64,000 nt of DNA from Pegoplata infirma (GCA_963921195.1 OY992537.1:68068040-68132039), one strand, 5' to 3'; numbered from the stretch's first letter, positions 34,336 to 44,567 are shown. Program-made: numbers and translations. Notes: generated by a model from the letters alone, not told the origin.

Positions 34336-34896
34336 ATGTCTAACAAGGGAAGTATCTCAACCCTTATGAACCGATTTGCCTGAAACTTAAAATATATGTA
34401 AATGAGACGATTTAAGGGTTGGGGTGTCTCGGCTTATCGGCCATATCAGTGTTTAAAAATTTCGTTATCCCCTTATGAAGCAGTGAGGACCTTCGGGAAA
34501 ATTTTGATACCTCCCGAACTAACAGGAATATTTAATAAAGATTATTTCGTATTCATATGGATATCGTAGGTCTATATGTTCATATAAATACCCCCCAAAA
34601 TTTACACATTTTCATAAAAAAAATATTTAACGAAGCCGAATTTTTACAAGGTTATGCCACCGCCAGATATTACAAAAACCTTTCTTCTCATATGAAAACA
34701 TCATATAGTTTCTTAGAAAGAAATAGCTGAAAAATTCAAAAAACGATTTTTTCGCCAATTTTTGACCCATTTTTTTAACCTCTAATCCCGATATGGCCGA
34801 TAATCCGAGATACCCCAACCTTAAAATGGTCTCATTTATATATATTTTAAGTTTCAGGCAAATCGATTCATAATGGTTGAGATACTTCTCTTGTAA
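34336..34896. mobile_element. CTAACAAGGGAAG-type foldback, copy 1
   Basis: Arms of about 110 bp: CTAACAAGGGAAGTATCTCA, CCTTATGAACCGATTTGCCT, and GTTGGGGTGTCTCGGCTTAT with CGGCCATATC, inverted at 34780-34896. A second copy lies at 36388-36985 and a relative with the same first 14 bp at 62050-62658. The target duplication is unclear; AAGAATGT and AAGAATCT flank the two ends approximately. No gene. Confidence 0.7.
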
Positions 34897-35184
34897 GAAT
34901 CTTAAAATTTTTTCAAAGAAAATATGTCTCGGAATGTTAAAATTTTTAACATGATAATGTTTTTAGGCTGGTGTCTAATTTTAAAAAAGTTGCAGGACGC
35001 CACCTCAGTTTGCCTATATAAGCTAACAATTAAAGAAAAAGAACACAAGAATTACTATTTTCATTTTCTTAAAAACAAAAATTTTAATAACTTGGGTTTG
35101 TAACTTGGATAATAATTCACCGCGTGGTGAGTAAACCCTATTTTCACGAGCTGGTGAATAAAAAGTAACATAACTATTTTTCAA

Positions 35185-35880
35185 CAAATTTTTTTTTTTT
35201 TTTTTTTCATCAATTTTTTAATTTTCATAAAATTTTTTTTTTCATCAATTTTTTTTTCATCAATTTTTTTTTTTCATCAAACTTTTTTTTCATTAAATTT
35301 GTTTTTTTCATAAATTTTTTTTTCATCAAATTTTTTTTTTCATCAATTGTTTTTTTCATTAATTTTTTTTTCATTTTTTTTGTTATAAAATTTTTTTTTC
35401 ATTATTTTTTTTTTTATCAATTTTTTTTTTTTTCATCAATTTTTTTATCATTTTTTTTTTCATTAATTTTTTTCTAAATTTTTTTTTTTTTATCAATTTT
35501 TTTTTCATCATTTTATTTTTTTTTTAATCAAATTTTTTTTTCATAAATTATTTTTTTTCATCAAACTTTTTTTTTATCAACTTTTTTTTAATCAATTTTT
35601 TTTTCATCAATTTTTTTTTTTTCACGAATTTTTTTTTCATCAAATTTTTTTTTCATCAAATTTTTTTTTTCATAATTTTTTTTTATCATATTTTTTTCCA
35701 TCAATTTGTTTTCATCAAATTTTTTATTATCAATTTTTTTCTCACCAAAAATTTTTTCATATTTTTTTTCATCCACTTTTTTTACATCAAAAAATTTTTC
35801 TTTTCAACAAAAAAATTCATCAAAAACTTTTTTTCATCAAAATTTTTTTTCACCAAAATTTTGGGATAATTATTTTTTTT
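35185..35880. repeat. Longest CATCAA/TTTTTTT minisatellite array
   Basis: About 700 bp of TTTTTTTTCATCAA, CATAAA and ATCATTTT units. Frames with repeated Lys/Ile/Asp (one strand) and Phe/Ser (other strand) are products of the unit. Confidence 0.85.
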
Positions 35881-36084
35881 TTAACATAATTTTGTTTTTC
35901 GTGAAAAAAAAATATTTTTTTTACCAAAACTACTTTTTCACCAAGTCTAAGCTTTTCGCATAAAAATTTTCCATTTGTTTATCAAATGTACATAAAACAA
36001 GTGAGAGTGTTATATTCTTTGGTGCCGAATCTTTTATATTCTCCAAAACGTAAAAATACTTATTTGCTCTTATTTTTGCACTCA

Positions 36085-37016
36085 GGGCGTATGGAAACGG
36101 TAGCAAAGTGCTATGGTAAAAATTATTTTTCCTGTGGTGGAAAAATTTTATATTTTTACTGTGTGAAATGATATATTTTTTGAAAACAGTAAATTTTGAC
36201 GTTTGTAAATAACAAATCGAAAAAATACAAAATAAGGGTGTGTGTGAAATGGTAGCAAAGTGCCATGGTAGAAAAAATTTTTATTTTTATTTATTTTTTG
36301 AAACTTCAAAAATTTCATTACTATTGTCAAAAATTCTACTAGCCCTATGGGCTAGTGAAATTTTATTCACCTCAAGACTGTCAAAAATTTACTAACAAGG
36401 GAAGTATCTCAACCCTTATGAACCGATTTGCCTGAAACTTAAAATATACATAAAAGAGACGATTTTAAGGTTGGGGTGTCTCGGCTTATCGGCCATATCA
36501 GTGATTCAAAATTTCGTTGTCCCCTTATGAAACAATGTGGACCTCCGGGAAAATTTCGATAACTCCCGAACTAATAGGAATATCGTCTAGAGCAAAAATA
36601 CGTGTCGACTTAAATTTAATAAAGATTATTTCATATTCATATGGACATCTTAGGTCAATGTCTTCATATAAATACCCCAAAAATTTGCACATTTTCATGA
36701 AAAAAGTTTTTAACGAAGCCGAACTTTTACAAGGCTATGCCGCCGTTGGATAGGCATTAAAAAAACCTTTCTTCTCATATGTAAACATCATATAGTTTCT
36801 TCGAAAGAAATGGCTGAAAAATCCAAAAAACGATTTTTTCGCCATTTTTTCACCCATGTTTTGACCCCTTAAATTCGCGATATGGCCGATAAGCCGAGAC
36901 ACCCCAACCTTAGAATTGTCTTTTATATATATTTTACGTTTCATGCAAATCGGTTCATAAGGGTTGAGATACTTCCCTTGTAAGTAGTATACTTTGCTAC
37001 CGTTTCACACAGGCCC
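36085..37016. mobile_element. GGGC-ended MITE, TSD TCA, nested in composite copy 6
   Basis: GGGCGTATGGAAACGGTAGC (left) and, inverted, GGGCCTGTGTGAAACGGTAG (right) share GAAACGGTAGCAAAGT. TCA lies at both junctions (36082-36084 and 37017-37019), and removal restores TTGCACTCACTTACGAA as in other composite copies. A third copy of the end motif (GTGAAATGGTAGCAAAGTG) lies at 36245-36265. A 3-bp duplication with GGG ends fits PIF/Harbinger or Zator. Assignment not verified. Confidence 0.75.
36388..36985. mobile_element. CTAACAAGGGAAG-type foldback, copy 2
   Basis: Same arms and interior as the 34336 copy, inserted inside the GGGC MITE. The outermost bases CTAACAAGGG and CCCTTGTAAG are flanked by TA on each side, a possible 2-bp duplication. 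Small open frames across the arms are not genes. Confidence 0.7.
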
Positions 37017-37213
37017 TCACTTACGAAATATACAGCTCTTTTGGTTTTTAATGGGGTCCTCGACTGATATTTCAATTCGTTTTGCATGGAATAGCAAAGT
37101 AATATAACATTATTTTTTCTAAAAAAAACTTTGCTTTGGCAAGTACACCCAAATCTTCCGCAAAACATTATCATGATTTAATGTTTTGGGCAAGAGTACA
37201 AAATTCGCAGGCA

Positions 37214-37644
37214 TTTTTATAAAACTGTCTCGGAATAGGGTCATTCTTATTGTTAGTGAAATCAATCATGAATATTTTTGACCCACTCCGATATTGATTG
37301 ATAAAATTTGGTTTAGTTCTTACACTACGTAAAAAATGACCCAATATCAAATTTTTTTAGGTTTTAGTTGTGGTAATGTCATATAGACAATGCAATTAAT
37401 ATTATTATATTAATTATTTGCAACTTATTATAATTTTGAAAATGTGAAGTTGATAATTGAATAACTTTTTTTTTTTCAAATTCTAAAAATTGTAAATATA
37501 GTAACAATTTCTGAATCAGACTATGCATAGTTTCTGCACTTTAGCTTCATCAGTGATTCTATATTATTATATTTATATGTTTAACATTTTTGAAAAATTG
37601 TTAAATTGTCTCTATATAGAAAATTTTTTATTATATTCGTCTGC
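37214..37644. other. Unassigned sequence
   Basis: Non-repetitive AT-rich sequence between composite copy 6 and a tRNA-like patch. Nothing supportable. Confidence 0.3.
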
Positions 37645-37711
37645 TGTGGGATTCGAACCTGAGGTTTTTTGAAACACCACGTTACACTCGTAACAACTAT
37701 GACACACCACT
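37637..37711 (-). ncRNA. tRNA-like / possible tRNA-derived SINE remnant
   Basis: On the reverse strand, GGTTCGAATCC (complement of 37649-37659) is a perfect Pol III B-box. TGTCATAGTTG (complement of 37694-37704) matches the A-box TRGCNNAGYNG except for one base, about 35 bp upstream. The would-be acceptor ends do not pair, so it is not an intact tRNA gene. It may be a tRNA-derived SINE head or decayed tRNA. Confidence 0.35.
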
Positions 37712-37847
37712 TAACGAGATGCGCCACAATAGCATTGAGTTCAACGACGACTATATTGTGGTTTTACTAGTTTGTGGTTTTCTTTACAAAAAATGCGAGA
37801 ATTCTTCGAGACGAAAAATTTTGGAATTTATCTACACCATTTCCAAT

Positions 37848-37912
37848 TGTATTTCAGAAATTATCAATTGTATTTCAGAAATTATCAATTGTATTTCAGA
37901 AATTATCAATTA
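37848..37912 (+). repeat. 21-bp minisatellite, block 1 (three units)
   Basis: Units of TTGTATTTCAGAAATTATC plus AA. Because 21 is a multiple of three, frames across it stay open and repeat seven residues. Two further blocks of the same unit lie at 38379-38550 and 38787-38885. Confidence 0.85.
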
Positions 37913-38129
37913 GAAATATGAAACAAAAATTCAAAAGCCTAACGGACATTTTTCAAGTCTTGAAAAGTCCTATTAAGGGTTAACAATGGGAAAAATACAA
38001 CTCTGCTAAAAGTTAAGATTGATTAAGTTTCTGCCAAATGAATACAACACGAATGATATTGAATACGGGTTATTCAACACAAAGACGAGTAATTCCCGTA
38101 TTTTATTTGTTCAAAAGTTTAATTTAAAT

Positions 38130-38335
38130 GGCTAATTTTAATCTGACACACATTAAGTGAGTGGCAATCGAAGGAGTGCTGATGATGGAAGGGTGGCATC
38201 TTCCGCGGTCGACATCTCCACTTAGCCTGCGTTGTCACTTGATTTTTTTCAGATTTTCTCATTGTACAACAATTATTCTTTCTCAGAAATAATTAATATG
38301 GCCTTAAACCGAACTAAATAAAAATTCAGTTATAA
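38130..38335 (-). mobile_element. Truncated MITE related to 6779-7262
   Basis: Contains CTTCCGCGGTCGACATCTCC, CACTTGATTTTTTTCAGATT and GCCTTAAACCGAACTAAAT, the right end of the 6779 element. The opposite end is missing. Confidence 0.55.
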
Positions 38336-38378
38336 AATATACAGTCCAACCATATATAAACACAATTATTATTATGAA

Positions 38379-38550
38379 TTGTATTTCAGAATTTATCAAT
38401 TGTATTTCAGAAATTATCAATTGTATTTCAGAAACTATCAATTGTATTTCGGAAATTATCAATTATATTTCAGAATTTATCAATTGTATTTCAGAAATTA
38501 TCAATTGTATTTCAGAATTTATCAATTGTATTTCAGAATTTATCAATTGA
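38379..38550 (+). repeat. 21-bp minisatellite, block 2 (eight units)
   Basis: Eight consecutive units alternating CAGAAATTATC and CAGAATTTATC endings. The forward frame encodes YFRNYQL/YFRIYQL heptads. A gene is unlikely, because other blocks favour different frames and no unique flanking exon is seen. Confidence 0.85.
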
Positions 38551-38786
38551 AAGGCTTATTGTAAAAACTCGATAAGCAGCATTTCACTTTATGGTGGCTT
38601 TTGTCTTAAAACTTTAAAAATAATGTGGAAAATAGAACTTTTGCAGAACTTTTATTCTCAATATACTTGTACGAAGGGTTAAAGCAAGACTTCTGCCAAA
38701 AATCTGTCAATAGAACATCAGCAGAAGGCGAAATACACGAAAAATTAAAATGTTGCTTATAAAGTTCTTGCAGTAAGCAAGAAGTA

Positions 38787-38885
38787 TTTCAGAATTTATC
38801 AATTGTATTTCAGATATTGTCAATTGTATTTCAGAAATTATCAATTGTATTTCAGAAATTATCAATTGTATTTCAGAAACTAACC
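38787..38885 (+). repeat. 21-bp minisatellite, block 3 (about five units)
   Basis: Same unit as the two upstream blocks, with one CAGATATTGTC variant. It starts after 230 bp of unrelated sequence, so the array is either interrupted or was seeded three times. Confidence 0.8.
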
Positions 38886-40020
38886 TTCGATTTTGTTTAT
38901 AAGCAAAATCGTAAATTTAAGATTGGTTCTACTCAAATAATGTTGAAATAAACGTTAAACACTCTTTGAAAAACATTGGTGGGCCACAAAAATATTTTCC
39001 AATATTTGCAGTATTTTTTTCGCTGCAAATATTTGTAAGAAATTATGATATCGATCCTAAACACTGTTAAGAATATTATAATATTTCCATAGAAATGTTT
39101 TGTTGTATGCATAATAGAAATTAGTGAATGTCGATGCATGCAAGGGATTTATGTATGTGTATAGGAAGCCCCATAGTTGCAGGCAGACATTGTACTTTTT
39201 TTTTGGCAAATGAGTATGAAAATCTCAGTATGTATGTTCCTTTATTCTATATCGTATAATGTAGTAGATATATATGTATAAGTATGAGCTACTACTGGTA
39301 TTTGTATGTGTGAGTGATTGTTTCAGATGTGTGTGCAACATTATTATCATCCTCATCATTCATAGAGAGTTGAAGAGTATAAAGGAATTGCATTTAATTC
39401 AATATTCCTGTTGAAAGCTTAAATTACGAAAATTTCATATCATCTCTTTCAAAAATAAAAATTACCAAACAATGTTTTGATTTAAATAGATGTTGCTGTT
39501 GCTTCTGATGAGTATGATGATGACAACATTATTTTTGTTGTTTGTGTTGTTGTTGTTACCTTTCCCTTAACAAAAACAAAATAGCAGGATATCAAAACAC
39601 TCATGGGAATCTATACATATCCTATCATCATTTCTTCTGTCTGCTTCTTCTTCTATAGCTTTACATACATATATACACTTTTACTATTTTTCCCATTTTT
39701 CCTGCAACTCTTTATAAAAGTCAAAGTTTTTGTTTTCCTGTCTCGTATATTGAAGTGGTATAAACCATTAGTGAGTCCTTGAAAATTTTCCTCTTTAGTA
39801 AAAGTGAATTATATGTGCTTCATTTTTGTCATAATGTCTGTTATGCATGATAATAATGAATAACATTTCATTTATGTGTTTTGTGTATTCATAAGTATTT
39901 AAGACATGTACAACACTATTAAATTTTGTTTAAAGTTTTTTTCATTTTTTTTCGGATTTATGAAATTTAAGATTTCATAATATTAATAGAAAAGTTTGCA
40001 GAAAGCTACAGAATTGCTAT
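38886..40020. other. Apparently single-copy fly-like sequence with trinucleotide runs
   Basis: No matches elsewhere in the window. It has GTTGTTTGTGTTGTTGTTGT near 39537 and GATGATGA near 39515, typical of intronic or intergenic fly DNA. No exon supported: no long frame, and splice-like words are not informative alone. Confidence 0.35.
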
Positions 40021-40022
40021 TT

Positions 40023-40345
40023 GTATACCCTCCAACCACAGTATGGGGGTATACTTACTTTGTCAATCCGTGTGTAACGCCGTTTTATTCATTAGGTTAA
40101 GGGCCTATCTGTTTGTGTCTAACGCAAACTTTAATAACCTAATCAAATCTGATTCTAATCGGACTATTTTTGGACTTAGGCCCCATACGAAAATTTCGCC
40201 CGATCTTCAGTTAAAGCGGTTTATTGGTGAGTGGTGAGTGTTTTTTACACTTATTAAAAATTTGACAAAAGATAGATCCAATCGGTCCATGTCTGAACTT
40301 GGGATCCATTTTCAGGGAAACACTGTTGTAGGGTAATAAGGACAG
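40023..40345. mobile_element. Chimera of two truncated dispersed elements
   Basis: 40023-40080 is the TATACCCTCCAACCACAGTA end of a GGACGG-type element in reverse. It fuses directly to 40081-40345, which matches the ACCCTACACCA element of 6461-6662 (GATCCAATCGGTCCATG, GGGAAACACTGTTGTAGGGT). The fusion could be a recombination or template-switch scar. Confidence 0.5.
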
Positions 40346-40496
40346 ACTAACCTTTTCTTATTTGTTTTTTTAAGTTGCTTTGAAAGAAAATTTTAAATTT
40401 TCGTATAGAATAAGTATCGGATTCAAAAAGATTTTTCGTATAGAAAAATTCTCAGTCTGAGACTTGTTCTATAGGAGAAGTTTTCCCAACAAAAAA
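40346..40496. repeat. CTATAGAAAAAGTCTCAG-type degenerate repeat
   Basis: Words such as GTATAGAAAAATTCTCAGTC, then GAGACTTGTTCTATAGG, resemble those at 17165-17330. Both stretches immediately precede a composite element start. Confidence 0.4.
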
Positions 40497-40908
40497 TGCC
40501 TGCGAATTTTGTACTCTTGCCCAAAATATTAAATCATGATAATGTTTTACGGAAGATTTGGTCGTACTTGCCAAAGCAAAGTTTTTTTAAAAAAATTATG
40601 TTATATTATTTTCTATTCCATGCAAAACGAATTGAAAAATCAGTCGAGGACCCCATTAAAAAACCAAAAGAGCTGTACATTTCGTAAGTGAGTGCAAAAA
40701 TAAGTGCAAACAAGTGTTTTTACATTTTGGAGAGTACACAGAAAAAAATAAAAAAAATATTTGAGTAAATTTTTAATACTATTGAGCAAAAAATTACTCA
40801 ATTTTGCACCAGTAAACGATTTAATAGTATTGAGTAAATTTTTAATAAAAATTTATTAAATGTTCTAAAAAAATTTGAGTAAATTTTTAATTGTGTCAAT
40901 TGTGTTAA

Positions 40909-43900
40909 TTGACTTTTGGTTCCAAAAGCGGGGTAATGGATTGGAAAGTTTCGGATGAAGTAAGTTTTTCCGATCACAAGTATATAGAGTTTTCATTACA
41001 GACTTCTGAGACTTTGGAGGAAAAGACTTTTAGGAATCCAAGGAGAACTAATTGGAAACAATTTAGTACTTCTGTAACAAAATCATTGGAAGATAAATCT
41101 TTAGCATTTGACAGTATAGACACACTGGAATATTCACTTGAGGTCATCGAACGGACTTTAATTACCTCCTACAGGGAATCGTGTCCCTTAAGTAGGGCTA
41201 GAAATGAAAAAGATCAACCCTGGTGGAACCAGGATTTAAGGGCCTTGCGTAAAGAAGCAAGGAAAGCTTTTAACAAAGCTAATAAGGACGACGAAGATGA
41301 ATCATGGGCACAATATAGGAGCAAATTGAGAGCATACAAAAAGGAGCTTAGGAAGGCAAAGAGGGAAAATTTCGAAAATCTTACGGAGGAATTGATTAAT
41401 ATCAAGGATACCTCAAGATTCAGGAAAATTTTATCTAAACAGGAAAACTTCATTGGCAACATCCGTACCTCTGATGGGATTTTGACCGAAACAGAGGAAG
41501 AAACGCTTGGGCTGCTCTTCCATACCCACTTTCCCGGATGTATGATTAATCAAAGGGAAATGGAAGGTTGTTCTTTTGGTTTGAACTCTTTTCAGGAGGT
41601 TGAGGATATTATAACAATGGATGCGGTCTCTTGGGCAGTTGGTACATTTGGACCATACAAATCTCCGGGGATTGATGGAATTTACCCCAAAATGATTTTG
41701 GAGGCACTTGATTCTATTGGGGATTATCTTGTTCAAATATATAGAACATGCTTGGCAAGAGCATACGTTCCGCTTGCGTGGCGAAAGATAAAGGTTGTTT
41801 TTATTCCGAAAGCGGGAAAAATTCAACATTGTACGGCGAAAGATTTTAGGCCAATAAGTCTTTCTTCTTTTCTTCTTAAAACGTTGGAAAGAATCTTAGA
41901 TGATTATATAAGGAATTATCTGGATCCTTCTTTTATTTCGGATAAACAACATGCTTACATTAGGGGCAAATCCGTGGACTCAGCACTTCATACTGCTGTT
42001 CAGCATATTGAAAGAGCTCTTTCCTTTAAGGATTACACTCTTGGAGTATTTTTGGACATTGAAGGTGCTTTTAATAATGTCAAAACAGAGGCTATTTTTA
42101 ACGCTCTGACTCGGGCAAGGATCCCAACGCCGATCACGAACTGGCTGATGAGGATGTTAACAAATAGACACGTGACATCGGAACTGGGTAATGCTAAACT
42201 TCAGGCAATGGCAACGAGAGGGACACCACAAGGTGGAGTTATTTCTCCATTATTATGGCTCCTAGTTGTAAATGAGATTTTGGGGAAACTAGAGGAAACT
42301 GGAATAACTGTTGTGGCTTACGCTGATGATGTAGTAATATTATCTTCAGGTAAATTCCTTAACACTGTCTCTGAGGTACTTGGAAATGCTCTGAAAACGC
42401 TCTCATCATGGGCAAGAGATTGTGGTCTCAACGTGAACCCGGCAAAAACTGAGCTGGTGCTTTTCACAAGGAGAAGGATTATCCCAGCTTTTAGTCCTCC
42501 TAAACTAAATGGCACTGTTTTAGCATTGTCAGACTCTGCCAAATTTTTAGGGGTTATCTTATATAAAAAACTCGACTGGGTGGCAAACTTGAAGGAGCGT
42601 GTAAGGAAAACTTTTGCTGCACTATACACGTGTCGGAAATTGGTGGGCAGGAAATGGGGACTACAACCAAAGCTCTTTCTATGGTTATACTCGGCTATAA
42701 TTCGACCAGTGATGACGTATGGTTGCCATGTGTGGTGGCCAGTTGTTGATCATAGAGTACATGCGGATAAGATCAAGAGAGTTAACAGAATAGCCCTGCT
42801 CAGTCTAACAGGCGCGATGAGTACGACTTCTACTGATGCATTGGAAATACTACTAAACATCGCACCCTTAGATATTCACTTGAAGGAGAATGCTGCGATT
42901 ACTCTTAATAGACTATGTCAAACAGGATCACTGAAAAACAGACAAGTACGACATATGGAACTTATAAGTGGCACTGAAAGGAACACTATTACTGATTATA
43001 TTACTCCACGTAATGTTGTAAATGGGAGATTAAACATTGAAATCCCTTCATTGGATGATTGGCTCAATGATCAGGTGGAGTTCTATCCAATTAATGTCTA
43101 CACGGATGGTTCTAAAATGGCAAGTGGTACAGGCAGTGGCTTCCACTGCAATGAACTTAACATGGAAGGTTCATTTCGACTTGATAATGATTGCAGTATT
43201 TTTCAAGCTGAAATTTACGCTATTATCAAAGCAGCGGAGCAGCTTTCAATGTCACCAATATACAGAAGTGATATTAGTTTTTTCATTGATAGCCAGGCTG
43301 CTTTAATGGCTCTGAAAAATGACAGTATAAGGTCCAAGGTAGTTAGCCGCTGCCACAGAGAGCTTAAGGTTCTCAGCGAGTAGCACAACATTAGACTGTG
43401 CTGGGTACCTGGACATAAAGATATACTGGGCAACGAAAAGGCAGATGAGCTTGCTAAGCGGGGAGCCAACCTTTCACAGGAGTTGGCTGTGGGTGACGTC
43501 TATCCACCTCTATCTCTAATCTCGCAACGGATCAGACTGGAAGCGAGAGAAACTTGGTTAACCCGATGGACTCAGTCGGACTGCTGTATTCAGACAAAAT
43601 CATTATGGAATGAAAATTCGTTGAAACAAAGCCAAGTTCTTCTTGATATGGATAGAAGACAATTGGGAATGGTAATTAATTTGATTACAGGCCACAATAC
43701 CCTGGGTAAACACATGGTAAGAATTGGAAGAGTAGATGATGATACATGCCGATGGTGTAGGGAAGCTGTTGAAGACAGTTTTCAATTTTTATGTGAATGC
43801 CCTGCACTGTCTTTTAGAAGATTTAAATTATTTGGCTCTTTTTTCTTTCAGAATTTACATGAAATCCGAGAAATAAATCCATGGACCTTATTGGCGTTTA

Positions 43901-43926
43901 TCAAAACATCGAAGTGGAATGCATAG
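40909..43926 (+). pseudogene. LINE ORF2 polyprotein remnant: RT, RNase H, zinc-knuckle-like tail
   Basis: One reading frame is continuous across about 1005 codons except for a TAG at 43381-43383. Frame start 40909 is TTG. The first ATG is 40936, but the real N terminus (ORF1 and most of the endonuclease) is absent. Numbering from 40909: endonuclease-end SDH at 21-23; RT FLDIEGAF with Asp383; TPQGG 439-443; catalytic YADD 471-474. RNase H YTDGS carries Asp733, then Glu768, Asp794, and after the stop VPGH (His836) and KADELAK (Asp846). Thus all four RNase H acidic residues persist and the stop cuts within the domain. The C-terminal motif C-x2-C..C-x-C (from 43747) has Gln where a His is usual. 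No frameshift, few visible lesions, so the loss is recent. The product would be a cytoplasmic/nuclear RNP enzyme for target-primed reverse transcription. Confidence 0.92.
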
Positions 43927-43998
43927 ATGCAACTATTGATTTTTATCTAAGAAGAAGGGGAAACTGGAATCATAATGGGCCACAAGTCGGCCTCTATG

Positions 43999-44044
43999 GG
44001 CATTGGTTTATGCCAATGCCATCCACCATAACCTAACCATAACC
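43999..44044 (+). other. LINE 3' UTR hairpin and tandem tail
   Basis: GGCATTGG-TTTATG-CCAATGCC is a perfect stem-loop, followed at 44027-44047 by two copies of CATAACCTAA. A 3' stem-loop with short tandem repeats at the end is a common template-recognition arrangement for I-group LINEs. Role here inferred. Confidence 0.65.
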
Positions 44045-44567
44045 TAATTGTGTCAATTTTCAAAATTTATTTATTTATTTTTTTTAGGGTCGAACCAGAA
44101 TCAAATTGCGTCGCGCAAGACGTAAAAAAACAAAAACAAAAACAAAAACAAACACCTCAAATTTTTTACGTCCGTTTGATTTAGGTTGAACGCTTAAAGT
44201 TTAAAAAAGTTTTAAATTTTTTTACAAAAAAAACAAAAAACTTGTTTTTTCAAACTTTACCAAACATATTTATGTCTCAAAAACATAGGAAAATTTTATA
44301 ATGACGATTGCAAACTTTCATATACATACACAAAAAACAATAAACTAAACGAGAATTCAAAAAACTATGAGAGTTTAAAAAAAATAAAAAAAACTTTTAA
44401 ATTTTTATTAAATTATTTACTTAAATTGTTTTTAAAATTTTTAAGTAAATTTTTAATTGCGTCAATTAAAAAATTACTCAATTTTTGTTTTTAAATTTAA
44501 ACAAGTTATTACTCAAATTTGTTTCCTCCATATTTTTTTCTGTGTATAAAAGATTCGGCACCAAAGA

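Larger units (their letters stand above)
34948..37213 (-). mobile_element. Composite element, copy 6, split by a nested MITE
   Basis: In reverse: AACATGATAATGTTTTTAGG (34948), GCAGGACGCCACCTCAGTTT, TTCACCGCGTGGTGAG and ACGAGCTGGTGAA, an array at 35185-35880, CCAAGTCTAAGCTTTTCGCA, AAACAAGTGAGAGTGTT, then an insertion at 36085-37016, then GGGGTCCTCGACTGATATTT and ACAAAATTCGCAGGCA to 37213. All modules are present. Confidence 0.75.
40902..44044 (+). mobile_element. 5'-truncated I-group (LOA-like) LINE, 14-bp TSD
   Basis: Target duplications TAATTGTGTCAATT lie at 40888-40901 and 44045-44058. The remaining 3.1 kb runs from the last residues of an APE-type endonuclease (VSDEVSFSDH) through reverse transcriptase, RNase H and a C-terminal Cys cluster. 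The 3' UTR is about 118 bp. It holds a perfect 8-bp stem (GGCATTGG 43999-44006, CCAATGCC 44013-44020), and the element ends in two CATAACCTAA-type repeats instead of poly(A). RNase H plus this layout is known from the I, R1, LOA and Ingi group. LOA is my best guess from the RT texture. It lies in a MITE, inside a composite element. Confidence 0.88.
40737..44544 (+). mobile_element. CACAG-ended MITE, TSD TA, carrying the LINE
   Basis: Ends CACAGAAAAAAATAAAAAAA (40737) and TATTTTTTTCTGTG (44544), TA at both junctions. Removal restores GGAGAGTATAAAAG, the uninterrupted composite sequence. Without the LINE the MITE is about 0.65 kb, with TACTATTGAGC and AGTAAATTTTTAATTGTGTC words near both ends and a CAAAAACAAAAACAAAAAC run at 44131-44153. 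A truncated relative is at 8251. Confidence 0.75.

Noticed and set aside
38379..38550. CRISPR-like regular 21-bp repeats
   Set aside because: Units are contiguous with no unique spacers, in a eukaryotic context; this is a minisatellite.
40909..40911. TTG at 40909 as a true start codon
   Set aside because: The reading frame is a 5'-truncated ORF2; upstream sequence is target DNA, so no natural start exists here.
41214..42629. Reverse-strand frames opposite the LINE
   Set aside because: Antisense shadows of the RT frame; the forward frame carries the conserved RT and RNase H motifs.
44131..44155. CAAAAACAAAAAC run as a LINE tail
   Set aside because: Lies 3' of the LINE target duplication, within the host MITE.
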